From Campylobacter concisus (GTDB lineage Bacteria > Campylobacterota > Campylobacteria > Campylobacterales > Campylobacteraceae), in the NCBI RefSeq assembly GCF_001298465.1, contig NZ_CP012541.1, positions 806,001-870,000 on the forward strand: 64,000 bases of DNA. The letters are read 5' to 3'. How positions within the stretch are numbered: the first letter of the stretch is position 1; every line of letters begins with the position of its first letter. The notes under the pieces are model-generated. The model was not told where the DNA came from. It made no database searches and saw nothing but the letters and a program-made list of their open reading frames with translations. Below, one piece after another: positions 55,193 to 64,000 of this stretch. The position numbers and the translations under genes are program-made.

Positions 55193-55671
55193 TGAAATTT
55201 CAAATAAGAAAAGCAACTAGAGACGACATAGACGTGATCTGTGAGCTTGTAAGAGAACTTGCAAGCTATGAAAATCTGAGTGATCAAGTCACTTTTACAA
55301 ATGAAATTTTTGCAGACTCCATCTTTAATAAAAACCATGCAAAAGCCCTTATCTGCGAGAGTGAGAGTAGGACTATTGGTTATGCTATATACTTTTATAC
55401 ATTCTCCACATTTTTAGGACTTGGTGGGATGTACCTTGAGGACATTTACGTGAAAAAAGAGTTTAGAAAACAAGGTATTGGGAAAGCATTTTTTAAATTT
55501 CTAGCTCAAATTTGTAAGGATGAAAATTTAAAGAGGCTTGAGTGGTGCTGCCTAAACTGGAATGAGCCAAGTATCAAATTTTATGAAAGCATGGGTGCTA
55601 AAAACCAATCTCTTGAGTGGAGAACCTACCGCTTGGACGGCGAAAATTTAGAAAAGCTAGTAAATTTATAG
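55192..55671 (+). CDS. GNAT-family N-acetyltransferase
   Basis: A 159-residue GNAT fold with acetyl-CoA motif A (VKKEFRKQGIGKAFFKFLAQI) and a C-terminal WNEPSIKFYESMGA. It resembles diamine acetyltransferase-like proteins, starting KFQIRKATRDDIDVICELVRELA. The substrate is unknown. Coupled to nusA and followed by a strong hairpin. Confidence 0.88.
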   Translation: MKFQIRKATRDDIDVICELVRELASYENLSDQVTFTNEIFADSIFNKNHAKALICESESRTIGYAIYFYTFSTFLGLGGMYLEDIYVKKEFRKQGIGKAFFKFLAQICKDENLKRLEWCCLNWNEPSIKFYESMGAKNQSLEWRTYRLDGENLEKLVNL

Positions 55672-55681
55672 TTTCTAATAA

Positions 55682-55711
55682 AAGCTCAAATTTGCTTTGA
55701 AATTTGAGCTT
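55682..55711 (+). terminator. Perfect 12-bp hairpin after the nusA-GNAT pair
   Basis: AAGCTCAAATTT and AAATTTGAGCTT pair perfectly around a 6-base loop, 10 bases after the acetyltransferase stop. There is no T tail on the plus strand, so it may end transcription with Rho or protect the mRNA 3' end. Confidence 0.5.
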
Positions 55712-55719
55712 GCTGGTGA

Positions 55720-55779
55720 TTAAAATTTATATGTATATCCCAAATAAAGACCCACGTTTGTCTCTTTTGTTTTGAATTG
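55720..55779 (-). pseudogene. Scrap of an outer-membrane beta-barrel C-terminus
   Basis: Minus-strand codons read QFKTKETNVGLYLGYTYKF followed by TAA. The alternating hydrophobic pattern and terminal Phe are the hallmark of the last barrel strand of outer-membrane proteins. Upstream the frame is broken by TGA and no barrel remains. About 20 codons only. Confidence 0.4.
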
Positions 55780-55852
55780 TCATATTTTGTTATAGAGTTT
55801 TATGGGAAATTTGTTCTAAGAAAGTTAAAGCTAGAAGATATAAATTTATTAA

Positions 55853-55871
55853 AAGGTGGTTAGCCCACCTT
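55853..55871. terminator. Terminator of the lipoprotein gene
   Basis: AAGGTGG and CCACCTT form a 7-bp stem with a 5-base loop and AT-rich flanks, 4 bases after the lipoprotein stop codon. Confidence 0.7.
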
Positions 55872-55874
55872 TTG

Positions 55875-56345
55875 TTATTTTATTGCAATTATTTTTGTAT
55901 CTTTTTGTTTAAGCTCTAGGCTGCCATCTACATTACATCTCGGATTTAAGGTTTCTAGTGTTGCTAAAACTTCTGTTTTATCGCCTTCACCTATGTCATC
56001 ATATTTTTTTAAGATATACATATGCGGTGTTCCTTTATCTACGCTACCAGCTGGTATAGTGTAAGCAAAAGCTTTTACGTTAAATTTTTCTAGATCAACC
56101 TTTGTATCTTTATCGACTATCAGATAGCCTTTAATGCCGTCTTCTTTTAATTCTTTTTTTTGGGTTTCCATATTGTATTCCAAGTCATAATTTACCCTTT
56201 TATAGACTTTTACTTCGCCTTTAAAATGTTTGATACTTCCCATGTCAGCTTTGCAAATTTCTGCTAAAGTTGTAGGTTCGCCACATCCGGTTAGTGCAAG
56301 AGCAAGTATTGCTGTAATGCCTGAAAAAATGACTTTAGTTTTCAT
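55875..56345 (-). CDS. Hypothetical lipoprotein
   Basis: A 156-residue lipoprotein with lipobox LALTGC (Cys21), then a beta-rich body with one Cys near each end (EICKADMG, NPRCNVDG) that could pair. The segment FAYTIPAGSVDKGTPHMYILKKY is unusual. I do not recognise the family. It seems monocistronic. Confidence 0.8.
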   Translation of the reverse strand: MKTKVIFSGITAILALALTGCGEPTTLAEICKADMGSIKHFKGEVKVYKRVNYDLEYNMETQKKELKEDGIKGYLIVDKDTKVDLEKFNVKAFAYTIPAGSVDKGTPHMYILKKYDDIGEGDKTEVLATLETLNPRCNVDGSLELKQKDTKIIAIK

Positions 56346-56498
56346 ATTTTTCCTTTTTGTATAAGTTAGAAATTTGGATTTTACAAAAAAAATAAAACTG
56401 AAAAATTTAAATTAGTATAACCATGAAAGATTTATTGAGAAATTTGATGTAAAAAAAGAAATTTGAGCTCAAAGCAACTGCTTTAAGCTCAGTTAAAT

Positions 56499-57842
56499 TT
56501 ACTCGTTTAGGATAGAGAGAAGCTCTTTGTTGTCTTTTGTTTTTAGCATTTTTGCATATAAGAATTTAAGCGCTTCGACGTCGTCCATTGTGGCGATCGC
56601 AGAGCGAATAGCCCAAATTTTTTGAAGCTCATCAGGTTTTTGAAGTAGCTCTTCTTTTCTTGTACCTGATTTTAGCACGTTGATAGCTGGGTAAATTCTA
56701 CGGTCTGAGATATTGCGGTCAAGCACGATCTCGCTGTTGCCAGTACCTTTGAACTCCTCAAATATCACTTCATCCATGCGCGAGCCAGTGTCGATTAGTG
56801 CGGTTGCGATGATGGTTAGCGAGCCGCCATGCTCGATGTTTCTAGCTGCGCCAAAGAAGCGTTTTGGTTTGTGAAGCGCGTTTGCGTCCACGCCGCCTGT
56901 TAGCACCTTGCCGCTTGGTGGGGTGACTGTGTTGTAGGCACGTGCTAGACGGGTTATGCTATCAAGCAATATAATGACGTCTTTGCCCATCTCAACTAGA
57001 CGTTTTGCCTTTTCGATGACTAGCTCTGCCACGCGGACGTGATTAAACGCTGGCAGGTCAAATGTCGAGCTAAATACCTCGCCTTTTACGCAGCGCTGCA
57101 TGTCTGTAACTTCTTCTGGTCTCTCATCGACCAAAAGTACCATGAGCTGGGCTTCTGGATGATTTTTAGCGATACCGTGAGCTAGCTCTTTCATAAGCTC
57201 AGTTTTACCGCTTCTTGGAGGTGCGACGATGAGACCACGCTGACCTTTGCCAATAGGTGTGAAAAGATCAAGTACACGGCCCGTTAGCTTCATTGGATCA
57301 TATTCTAAATTTAGCTTTTCAGTTGGGAAAAGTGGGGTTAGGTTGTCAAATAGCGGCCTCTCTTTTGCGTCTGCTAGAGGCATGTAGTTCACTGCCTCGA
57401 TCTTTAAAAGAGCGTAGTATTTTTCCTGATCTTTTGGCTCTCTTACTTGGCCAGTGATGATGTCGCCCACACGAAGTGCAAATTTACGGATCTGTGAGTT
57501 TGAAACATAAGCGTCGTTTGAGCTGTCGCTTAAATTTGCATCAACAGCCCTTAAAAAGCCATAACCTTCGTTTGTGATCTCTAAAATTCCAGTAAATAGT
57601 ATAAAGCCACCTTGTTTTGTCTGGGTTTTTAGTATTTCAAATATCAAATCCTGCCTGCGAAATTCGCGTGGATTTTCGACGCCAACGCTATTTGCGATCT
57701 GCACTAGCTCATCTAAACTAAGCGTTCTTAGCTCTTCGATCTTGTGTCCATCGACTGGTACGTGGGTTCTTGATGTTTGGTGTTTTTTTGTAGTTTTTGT
57801 GCTTTGAGCAGCACCTTGCTCAGTTTGGTTATTGTTTTCCAT
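56499..57842 (-). CDS. rho: Transcription termination factor Rho
   Basis: 447 residues: N-terminal Rho-N and cold-shock RNA-binding domains, Walker [17 protein letters not shown]-loop and R-loop in the hexameric ATPase ([28 protein letters not shown]). An N-terminal Gln/Thr-rich tail of about 30 residues ([14 protein letters not shown]) precedes the RNA-binding part. It ends transcripts genome-wide. Divergent from ccoI across 295 bases. Confidence 0.97.
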   Translation of the reverse strand: MENNNQTEQGAAQSTKTTKKHQTSRTHVPVDGHKIEELRTLSLDELVQIANSVGVENPREFRRQDLIFEILKTQTKQGGFILFTGILEITNEGYGFLRAVDANLSDSSNDAYVSNSQIRKFALRVGDIITGQVREPKDQEKYYALLKIEAVNYMPLADAKERPLFDNLTPLFPTEKLNLEYDPMKLTGRVLDLFTPIGKGQRGLIVAPPRSGKTELMKELAHGIAKNHPEAQLMVLLVDERPEEVTDMQRCVKGEVFSSTFDLPAFNHVRVAELVIEKAKRLVEMGKDVIILLDSITRLARAYNTVTPPSGKVLTGGVDANALHKPKRFFGAARNIEHGGSLTIIATALIDTGSRMDEVIFEEFKGTGNSEIVLDRNISDRRIYPAINVLKSGTRKEELLQKPDELQKIWAIRSAIATMDDVEALKFLYAKMLKTKDNKELLSILNE

Positions 57843-58026
57843 TTTTCCTCTTTAAATGCGGGGATAAGATTGCAGAATTCTGGGCTTCAAAAGTTTTTGA
57901 AAGTTTTGGCATTTTATAAAAATAAAACTTTGTTGTCAAGAAATGGTATAAAATAAAATTTTTGCTCAAAAATGGTTGATTTGCTATAATCTCGCCATTT
58001 TATAACGATAACAAAAGAAGAAATTT

Positions 58027-58095
58027 GTGCCTATTTTTGTAGTTTGTCTGCTTCAAATTTATGTATTTAAATTATGGTACGCAATAGGCATGTGA
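58027..58095 (+). CDS. Possible 22-aa hydrophobic peptide upstream of ccoI
   Basis: A GTG at 58027 after AAGAAGAAA opens a 22-codon frame (PIFVVCLLQIYVFKLWYAIGM, then TGA) with one hydrophobic helix. It lies 42 bases before ccoI, downstream of a TATAAT at 57985-57990. It could be a leader peptide or a small membrane subunit, or just leader RNA. The rest of the 295-base gap (57843-58137) holds only the rho and ccoI promoters. Confidence 0.3.
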   Translation: MPIFVVCLLQIYVFKLWYAIGM

Positions 58096-58137
58096 TGCAA
58101 TAATATTGGTAAAAATTTTAGATAAAAGAAAGTAAAA

Positions 58138-60519
58138 ATGCCACAAAGTAGATGTGCTCATTGTAGATTAAAATTTGATGAAAGCGTGATGATCTCAAAT
58201 GAAAGCGGACTTAAATTTTGCTGTGTTGGTTGTAAAGGTGTTTATGAAATTTTAAATGAAAATGGACTTAGCGAGTTTTATGAGCGTCTTGGTAAAAATA
58301 CACTTACACCGGCGAGCAACGGTACAAATATCAAAAATTTAGCGGCAAATTTTAGTGAGCTTGTGACAAAAGAGGGCGACTTTAGTCAAATTTCATTTTT
58401 AATTGATGGCATCACTTGCTCAGCTTGCATCTGGCTACTTGAAAAGGCACTTTTTAGCTTGCCTGGCGTCTTGGAGGTAAATATCAACTCGCTTAATCAA
58501 AAAGCGGTTATTGTTTTTGATGAGCAAGAGCTTTTGGTAGAGCAAATAATTGAAAAAATTTATGCCGTTGGTTATGTCCCAAAGCCTTATGCTACGAGTC
58601 AAAAAGAGGACGAGCTAGCTAAGAAAAGAAGAAATTTTTACACAAAAGCGCTAGTTGGTATCTTTGCTACGATGAACATTATGTGGCTAGCCATTGCTCA
58701 GTATAGTGGGTATTTTAGTGGTATAAGAGGCGATATAAAAGATATTTTAAGCTTTGCGCAGTTTGTATTAGCAACGCCTGTGCTTTTTTATACTGGTAGC
58801 GAGTTTTTCAAAGGAGCAAAGATAGCCATAAAAAACGCTTCGCCAAATATGGATCTGCTCGTTATCACCGGAGCTAGCATTACTTATATTTACTCGATTT
58901 ATGCGATGTTTACGAGGAGTGGTGAGAGCTATTTTGACTCAGTTGCGATGATCATCACCTTTGTTTTTATCGGTAAATTTTTAGAAATTTTGGGTAAGAA
59001 AAAGGCGCTTGAGACTTCAAATTTCTTAAATGATATGCTGCTTGCAAAGGTGTGTATTTTGGAGGATGGCAAGGATGTTTTAAAAGAGCCAAGAGATGTA
59101 AATTTGGGCGAAAAGATTGTGCTTAGATCTGGCGAGAGGGCGCTACTTGATGGAGTGGTGCTTAGTGGCGAGGCAAGTGTGGATAGCTCAAGTCTAACGG
59201 GAGAGAGCCTGCCTGTGACCTTGGGATTGGGGCAAGAGGTAAAAAGTGGCGTCATTTGCCAAAATGGACAAATCATCTACGAGGCAAAGGAAATTTTTAA
59301 AAATTCTTATCTAAACCAGCTCATAAATTTGCTCCAAACTGCAGAGCTAAAAAAGCCAAATATCGAGCTGGTAGTCAATAAAATCGCTTCTAAATTTTCT
59401 CTTAGTGTGCTGACTTTAGCATTTTTTACATTTTGGTTTTGGTACTTTAAATTTGGCTTTTCAGAAGCTATTGTCACAGCTGCTAGCGTCATCGTGATCG
59501 CTTGCCCTTGTGCGCTTGCGCTTGCCACGCCAGTTAGTAGTGTTTGCGCTCTTGGTGTGGCTTTTAAAAATAGAGTGCTTTTTAAGGAGGCTAAATTTTT
59601 TGAAAGCCTTGCAAAGTGCGATGTAGCAGTATTTGACAAGACTGGTACGCTCACAAAGGCAGAATTTGAAGTTAGTGATCTTTTCATAAAAGAGAGCATA
59701 AGCTTAGATGAAATTTATTCGCTAGCTCTTATATCAAATCATCAAATAAGCGTGGCAGTGGCTAAATTTCTAAAGCAAAAAGGCGCAAGGAAAATAGAGC
59801 TTAAAAATACAAATTTAAGCGTGGCAAAGGGTGTTGAGGCTGAAATTTCGGGTAAAAAATTTTATGCAGGAAGCAAGCGATTTTTAGTTGAAAATGGTAT
59901 TAGTTTTAATGAAGCTGAAGAAAATGTGAGCTTTTTTGTGGGGCTTAATGGTGAGCTAGTGGCGAAATTTTACCTAAAAGATAGCGTAAAACCTGAAGCA
60001 AAGGCCTTGATAGACGAGCTAAAGAATGCTGACATGAAAGTGTGTATCTTAAGTGGCGACGTACAAAAAGTAGTAAAAAACGTAGCAGATGAGCTTGGCG
60101 TGAGCGAGTTTAGAGCAGGGATGCTACCTGATGAAAAGGCTAAATTTATAGCTGGTCTCAAGCAGCAGGGCAAAAAGGTGCTGATGGTAGGGGACGGCAT
60201 AAACGACGCAGCCGCGCTTAGCCTTGCTCATGTTGCCATTTGCATGGGAGGTGGGGCGGCAATAAGCTCAGAAAGAAGCGATGTAGTGCTACTTGATGAT
60301 AGTTTAAAAAGTCTAGCGAAGGCCATAAAAATCTCAAAATTTACTTACAAAACGATAAAGCAAAATTTGCTCTTTTGTCTTCTTTATAATGTTCTTGCTC
60401 TGCCATTTGCTGTGTGTGGCTATGTCATTCCGCTATTTGCTGCACTTTTTATGTCGCTTAGCTCGCTAAGTGTTATCTTAAACTCGCTTTATATTGTTAG
60501 AAAATTTAAGGAAAAATAA
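58138..60519 (+). CDS. ccoI: P1B-type copper ATPase for cbb3 oxidase assembly (CcoI/FixI)
   Basis: 793 residues. The N-terminus has an extra Cys-rich metal site (CAHC ... FCCVGC), then one heavy-metal domain (GITCSACIW). Eight TM helices follow, with CPC in IACPCALALATP, phosphorylation site DKTGTLT, and GDGINDAAAL. The double N-terminal site and the ccoS gene overlapping its end (TAATG) mark it as CcoI/CopA2, which exports copper for cbb3 oxidase assembly rather than resistance. Confidence 0.93.
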   Translation: MPQSRCAHCRLKFDESVMISNESGLKFCCVGCKGVYEILNENGLSEFYERLGKNTLTPASNGTNIKNLAANFSELVTKEGDFSQISFLIDGITCSACIWLLEKALFSLPGVLEVNINSLNQKAVIVFDEQELLVEQIIEKIYAVGYVPKPYATSQKEDELAKKRRNFYTKALVGIFATMNIMWLAIAQYSGYFSGIRGDIKDILSFAQFVLATPVLFYTGSEFFKGAKIAIKNASPNMDLLVITGASITYIYSIYAMFTRSGESYFDSVAMIITFVFIGKFLEILGKKKALETSNFLNDMLLAKVCILEDGKDVLKEPRDVNLGEKIVLRSGERALLDGVVLSGEASVDSSSLTGESLPVTLGLGQEVKSGVICQNGQIIYEAKEIFKNSYLNQLINLLQTAELKKPNIELVVNKIASKFSLSVLTLAFFTFWFWYFKFGFSEAIVTAASVIVIACPCALALATPVSSVCALGVAFKNRVLFKEAKFFESLAKCDVAVFDKTGTLTKAEFEVSDLFIKESISLDEIYSLALISNHQISVAVAKFLKQKGARKIELKNTNLSVAKGVEAEISGKKFYAGSKRFLVENGISFNEAEENVSFFVGLNGELVAKFYLKDSVKPEAKALIDELKNADMKVCILSGDVQKVVKNVADELGVSEFRAGMLPDEKAKFIAGLKQQGKKVLMVGDGINDAAALSLAHVAICMGGGAAISSERSDVVLLDDSLKSLAKAIKISKFTYKTIKQNLLFCLLYNVLALPFAVCGYVIPLFAALFMSLSSLSVILNSLYIVRKFKEK

Positions 60520-60749
60520 TGGATAGCGCGACACTTGCGATGCTAGTTTTTATCTCAGTTTTGATGGGAGCATTTTTGCTTTTTGGCGTGCTTTGGGGGA
60601 TAAAAAATAAGCAATTTGAGGACTACCGAAAATTTTTAGACGGAGCAAATTTAGATGATGAAGAGGCGCTAAATGAAGCTTATGAGTTAGAGCTTCGCAA
60701 AAAAGAAGCTCTCAAAAAAAGAGCAAAATCTAATAAAGATAAAATTTAG
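60519..60749 (+). CDS. ccoS: cbb3-type cytochrome oxidase assembly protein CcoS
   Basis: A 76-residue protein with one TM helix (LAMLVFISVLMGAFLLFGVLW), then the CcoS signature of a charged segment (GIKNKQFEDYRKFLDGANLDDEEAL) and a Lys-rich tail. It is needed for inserting cofactors into cbb3 oxidase. It overlaps the ccoI stop, and its own stop (TAG) overlaps the convergent dnaX stop by 4 bases. Confidence 0.92.
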   Translation: MDSATLAMLVFISVLMGAFLLFGVLWGIKNKQFEDYRKFLDGANLDDEEALNEAYELELRKKEALKKRAKSNKDKI

Positions 60750-62383
60750 CTCTCAATCGTTGGCTCACCAAAAAGTCTATTGGCCTCTTTTAGAACCCCT
60801 TGTTCTCTTTGTCTTTGAAGCTCTTCTGGTGTTTTTGGCTCTTTGTTGAGCATTAAAGCAAAGCTGTTTTTCTCGTTTTGTAGCTCGCTTTTTATCTCGG
60901 TTTTTGGCTCATTTTTAGTTTCAATGTTATTTGCATTTAGTCTTGAAATTTCCTCATCAAGCTCGTCTAGTTCGCTTTTTTCATTATTTTCTAAAGAGGC
61001 TTTAGGCGTCTTAGTTTGTGCTTTTTGCTCATCGCTCTTTGCATTTACTATCTTCGCATTTTGTCCAAAAAGCGTACGCAATATCTCATTTAAAATTTTC
61101 CAATTTTTCTTAAAATATTTAAGATTTTCATCTTTTGCATTTACTATCAGTCCAAGCTCATTGTTATTAAAAAAGCTAAATTCTACAAATTCTTTAAAAA
61201 ACTCGCCAAGATCGTAATTTCTATCATAAATTTTTGTTAAGAAGAGTTCGTATGGACCTTGCATTTTAGCAGGAGCTACTTGGCTTTTTTGAGTGATGAC
61301 TTCTGTGATTTGAGTGGAATTCTCGTTATTTTTTGAGATCACTTCATTTATAGCGTCGTCGATATCTTGTAAATTTAGCGCTTCTATCATCATAAAAAGC
61401 ATTAGCATTAGCACAAAGCCATTGTCGCTACTTACATTTAGCATACCTTTAGCTTGTGCCAAAATCCTAAAAAATCTCTCATAAACAAGTAGAGAAATTT
61501 TTGAGTCGTTTTCTATAAATTTTTGCTTTAAATTTGCCAAAATTTCATCTATTATCATCTCAGGATCATAGCTTTCAAGCTCGCTTACAAGTACTCTAAT
61601 AGCATTTTTATCGTGATTTAAAACATGAGTTATTATCTCTTCGATCTTTTCTGGATCAAGAAGTCCTAACATTGATGCTACGCCATTTGCCGTGACATTA
61701 TTTGCCCCGTAAATGATAGCTTGATCAAGAAGTGTCAAAGTATCTCTTAACGATCCTCCGCCACTTCTTGCTAAAATTTCGAGTGCCTCTTTTTCGTAGC
61801 TAATGCCTTCTTTGCTTAAAATAAACTCAAGATGTTTAATGATGCTGTATCTGCTTATTTGCTTAAACCTAAAATGCTGCGTTCTTGAAAGCACCGTTGT
61901 TGGGAGTTTTAATGGATCAGTCGTCGCTAAAATAAATTTTACATAGCTTGGTGGCTCTTCAAGCGTTTTTAAAAGAGCATTAAATGCCTCTTTGGTTAGC
62001 ATATGCACTTCGTCGATTATAAAAATTTTATATCTTGCCATTGCTGGAGCATATTTTGTTTGCTCTATTAGCTCTCTTATATCATCTATCTTTCTGTGGC
62101 TAGCCGCGTCCATTTCAATGATGTCCATATGCCTTGACTCATTTGCCATTATGCATTGTGGGCATACTTCACATGGTTTTGAGGTAGGTCCTTTTTCGCA
62201 TACTAAAGCTTTTGAAAATATCCTAGCACTCGATGTTTTTCCACTGCCTCTAAGCCCAGAAAATAGATACGCATGACTGATGCGACCTTCGTCAAGTGCG
62301 TGTATTAGGCTTTTGCTAACTGCTTCTTGACCTATTAGTTCGTCAAAATTTTTAGGGCGATATTTTAAAGCTAGTGCTTGCAA
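60746..62383 (-). CDS. dnaX: DNA polymerase III subunits gamma/tau
   Basis: 545 residues: AAA+ clamp-loader with Walker A GLRGSGKTSS (43-52), a zinc module C..CEVCPQC, Walker B FIIDEVHML and the SRT sensor (LSRTQHFRF). A tau-like C-terminal region follows, with low-complexity Lys/Glu sequence (about 460-520). No slippery A-run with shift signals was identified, so a separate gamma form is not evident. It loads the beta clamp. Confidence 0.95.
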   Translation of the reverse strand: MQALALKYRPKNFDELIGQEAVSKSLIHALDEGRISHAYLFSGLRGSGKTSSARIFSKALVCEKGPTSKPCEVCPQCIMANESRHMDIIEMDAASHRKIDDIRELIEQTKYAPAMARYKIFIIDEVHMLTKEAFNALLKTLEEPPSYVKFILATTDPLKLPTTVLSRTQHFRFKQISRYSIIKHLEFILSKEGISYEKEALEILARSGGGSLRDTLTLLDQAIIYGANNVTANGVASMLGLLDPEKIEEIITHVLNHDKNAIRVLVSELESYDPEMIIDEILANLKQKFIENDSKISLLVYERFFRILAQAKGMLNVSSDNGFVLMLMLFMMIEALNLQDIDDAINEVISKNNENSTQITEVITQKSQVAPAKMQGPYELFLTKIYDRNYDLGEFFKEFVEFSFFNNNELGLIVNAKDENLKYFKKNWKILNEILRTLFGQNAKIVNAKSDEQKAQTKTPKASLENNEKSELDELDEEISRLNANNIETKNEPKTEIKSELQNEKNSFALMLNKEPKTPEELQRQREQGVLKEANRLFGEPTIES

Positions 62384-62714
62384 TGCAGTATCCTTTTTAT
62401 AAAGTTCAAGGATTTTATAAAAAAAGGCATAAATTTATGATTATTTATATATTTAATTGGCTTTAAAATTTTTTTATTTTAGTTTAATGAGGGCGGATAA
62501 ATTTTTATATGTTTGCATAAAATTCCTAGTGTATTTGCAAAAAATAAAAAATATCCCTTTTTATAATGATCCATAACCGATTAGATTTAAAATTTATAAT
62601 AAAAATACATAAAATTTTATGTTAAATATTTAGTATATTTATATGTATTTGTTGAAAAATATTTTAAAGTAAAAGATGCCCTGAGAAATCAAGGCATCAT
62701 AAAGTAAGCTTCTT
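62384..62714. other. 331-base gap between glnA and dnaX, no gene found
   Basis: Very AT-rich. It holds the dnaX promoter side (right end is upstream of glnA's 3' end; a plus-strand TATAAT at 62562-62567 faces no gene). An imperfect hairpin GATGCC...GGCATC at 62675-62698 lies 17 bases past the glnA stop on the minus strand and is probably its terminator. No RNA gene is recognised. Confidence 0.6.
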
Positions 62715-64000
62715 TTAGCAAGAGAAGCAGGTTTTAAACTCATAAGCGGTTGGACGTGCTTCGTAAGGCCAAACTTGAGTTTCAAATTTGAAGTGCTGAT
62801 ATGTATCTATGAAAAGATCGGTCATTATTGGCTTTAAGTATTCATTATCGCGAATTAGTGCTTCTAAACTGCCACGAAGTGTGTGTGGAAGCTGTTCTAT
62901 GCCACGCTCTCTGATCTCATCAAGATGAAGTTTAAATAAATTTTCATCCATCGGACCAACTGGCTCGTATTTGTTTTTAACGCCGTCAAGGCCCGCCATT
63001 AACATCGCTGAAAAGGCTAGATAAGGGTTTGCTGTGCTATCTGGAAATCTCATCTCAGCCCTAACTGACTTTTCACCTGAACCATAAGGTATGCGGATAC
63101 TTGCTGAGCGGTTTTGGCTAGAGTATGTTAGGATAGACGGTGCTTCAAAGCCAGGGATTAGGCGTTTGTAGCTGTTTGTGCTTGGGTTAGTAAAGGCTGC
63201 AACGCTTCTTGCGTGTTTTAAAACACCACCAATATAGTATCTTGCGAAATCACTTAAATTTGCGTAGTTGCCCTCTTTATAGAATAAATTTTTACCATCT
63301 TTCCAGACTGATTGATGCACGTGCATGCCGCTTCCGTTATCGCCATAAAGTGGTTTTGGCATAAACGTAACTGTCTTACCGTTTAGGTGAGCGACCATGC
63401 GAACGACGTATTTATAAATTTGGACATTATCGGCGGCTTCGACTAAGTTACCAAATTTTACGCCGATCTCACCTTGTCCTTGAGCGACTTCGTGGTGTCC
63501 TAAAAAGACTTCAAGACCAACTTGCTCTAGAACTTGCATCATCTCGGCTCTTAGATCTACCATGCTGTCGATTGGCTGAGTCATCAAGTAACCGCCTTTT
63601 CTGCGTGGGCGATGACCTGTGTTGTAGCTATCTTTGAAGTCAGTAGCATCGTTCCACTCGCCTTCTTCGCTATCTACTTGATACATCGCGCAGTTTGGAC
63701 TATCGATGATTTTGACATTGTCAAAGACAAAAAATTCATTCTCAGGGCCAAAATACGCCTCGTCACCAAGACCGCTATCTTTTACGTACTGCATTGCTCT
63801 TTTGGCAATTGAGCGAGGGCATTTTTCATAAATTTGACCTTTGTAAATGTCGTAAATATCGCAAAAAACAACAACTGTAATATCGGAAGTAAATGGATCT
63901 AAAAATGCAGTTGTAGCTTCTGGCTTCATTATCATATCGCTCTTATCAATCGGTTGCCAGCCATGCATAGAGCTAGCGTCCATCGGGATGCCATTTATGA
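62715..64000 (-). CDS. glnA: Glutamine synthetase type I, 5' end beyond window
   Basis: At least 428 residues, continuing past the right edge. The frame reads [14 protein letters not shown] at the edge (normal NGIPFDGSS), so the first ~45 residues are missing. Catalytic blocks: [44 protein letters not shown] and [26 protein letters not shown]. It joins ammonia to glutamate. The C-terminus CFSC is unusual and may be species-specific. Confidence 0.95.
   Translation of the reverse strand, partial: INGIPMDASSMHGWQPIDKSDMIMKPEATTAFLDPFTSDITVVVFCDIYDIYKGQIYEKCPRSIAKRAMQYVKDSGLGDEAYFGPENEFFVFDNVKIIDSPNCAMYQVDSEEGEWNDATDFKDSYNTGHRPRRKGGYLMTQPIDSMVDLRAEMMQVLEQVGLEVFLGHHEVAQGQGEIGVKFGNLVEAADNVQIYKYVVRMVAHLNGKTVTFMPKPLYGDNGSGMHVHQSVWKDGKNLFYKEGNYANLSDFARYYIGGVLKHARSVAAFTNPSTNSYKRLIPGFEAPSILTYSSQNRSASIRIPYGSGEKSVRAEMRFPDSTANPYLAFSAMLMAGLDGVKNKYEPVGPMDENLFKLHLDEIRERGIEQLPHTLRGSLEALIRDNEYLKPIMTDLFIDTYQHFKFETQVWPYEARPTAYEFKTCFSC

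Noticed and set aside
62562-62567. Small RNA promoter (TATAAT on plus strand)
   Set aside because: No -35 box, no T-tailed terminator and no conserved structure seen; the surrounding sequence is simply AT-rich.

Overview
The window is AT-rich, densely coded DNA from an epsilonproteobacterium (Campylobacterota). A Campylobacter close to C. concisus is the best guess. The genus signs are the gyrA-flgP-flgQ-flgR order, a FlgR without a DNA-binding domain, an HP0268-type small protein, cbb3-oxidase assembly genes (ccoI-ccoS), and a Zot-encoding filamentous prophage of the kind known from C. concisus. The species call is inference; no rRNA lies in the window.

Layout. Positions 1-14.4 kb hold core and accessory chromosomal genes: a partial hypothetical gene, a PPP-type phosphatase, an aldehyde dehydrogenase, a two-component system in an operon with a Met/Lys/Asp-rich exported protein, an AEC transporter, a large EF-hand protein, tRNA-Leu, HU, YaaA, the hook-filament junction gene flgL behind a sigma-54 promoter, and ftsK, which appears to start at a non-canonical ATT. 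Then come tRNA-Gln and the initiator tRNA-fMet.

Positions 14.4-24.6 kb are a filamentous prophage inserted in the 3' part of tRNA-fMet. It is bounded by a perfect 56-bp direct repeat spaced 10,088 bp apart. On the minus strand it carries a tyrosine integrase, an HUH replication protein, a secretin, Zot (pI-like), pVI-like, pIII-like and pVIII-like proteins, four micro-proteins of 39-41 residues, and a probable ssDNA-binding protein. On the plus strand, behind a palindromic operator, lie a small HTH regulator and a protein fusing a membrane segment, a winged-helix-like region and a PD-(D/E)XK-like nuclease region. A HigB/HigA-type toxin-antitoxin pair closes the element. An unrelated integrase remnant lies just outside, so the tRNA locus has probably been used more than once.

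Positions 25-48 kb are chromosomal: a small cytochrome c, the complete ADP-heptose operon (gmhB-hldD-hldE-gmhA), gyrA, the flgPQR motility genes, asd, hemE, a radical SAM protein, a pyridoxal kinase, prs, tilS-rimO-panC, prfB, Sel1-repeat lipoproteins and an RclA-like flavoprotein. At 48.4-49.0 kb a decayed 2-hydroxyacyl-CoA dehydratase/activase locus is visible. Positions 49-64 kb hold a PilM/N/O-like trio with a TPR protein and an acyltransferase, miaB, nusA, a GNAT enzyme, a lipoprotein, rho, ccoI-ccoS, dnaX and a partial glnA that runs off the right edge.
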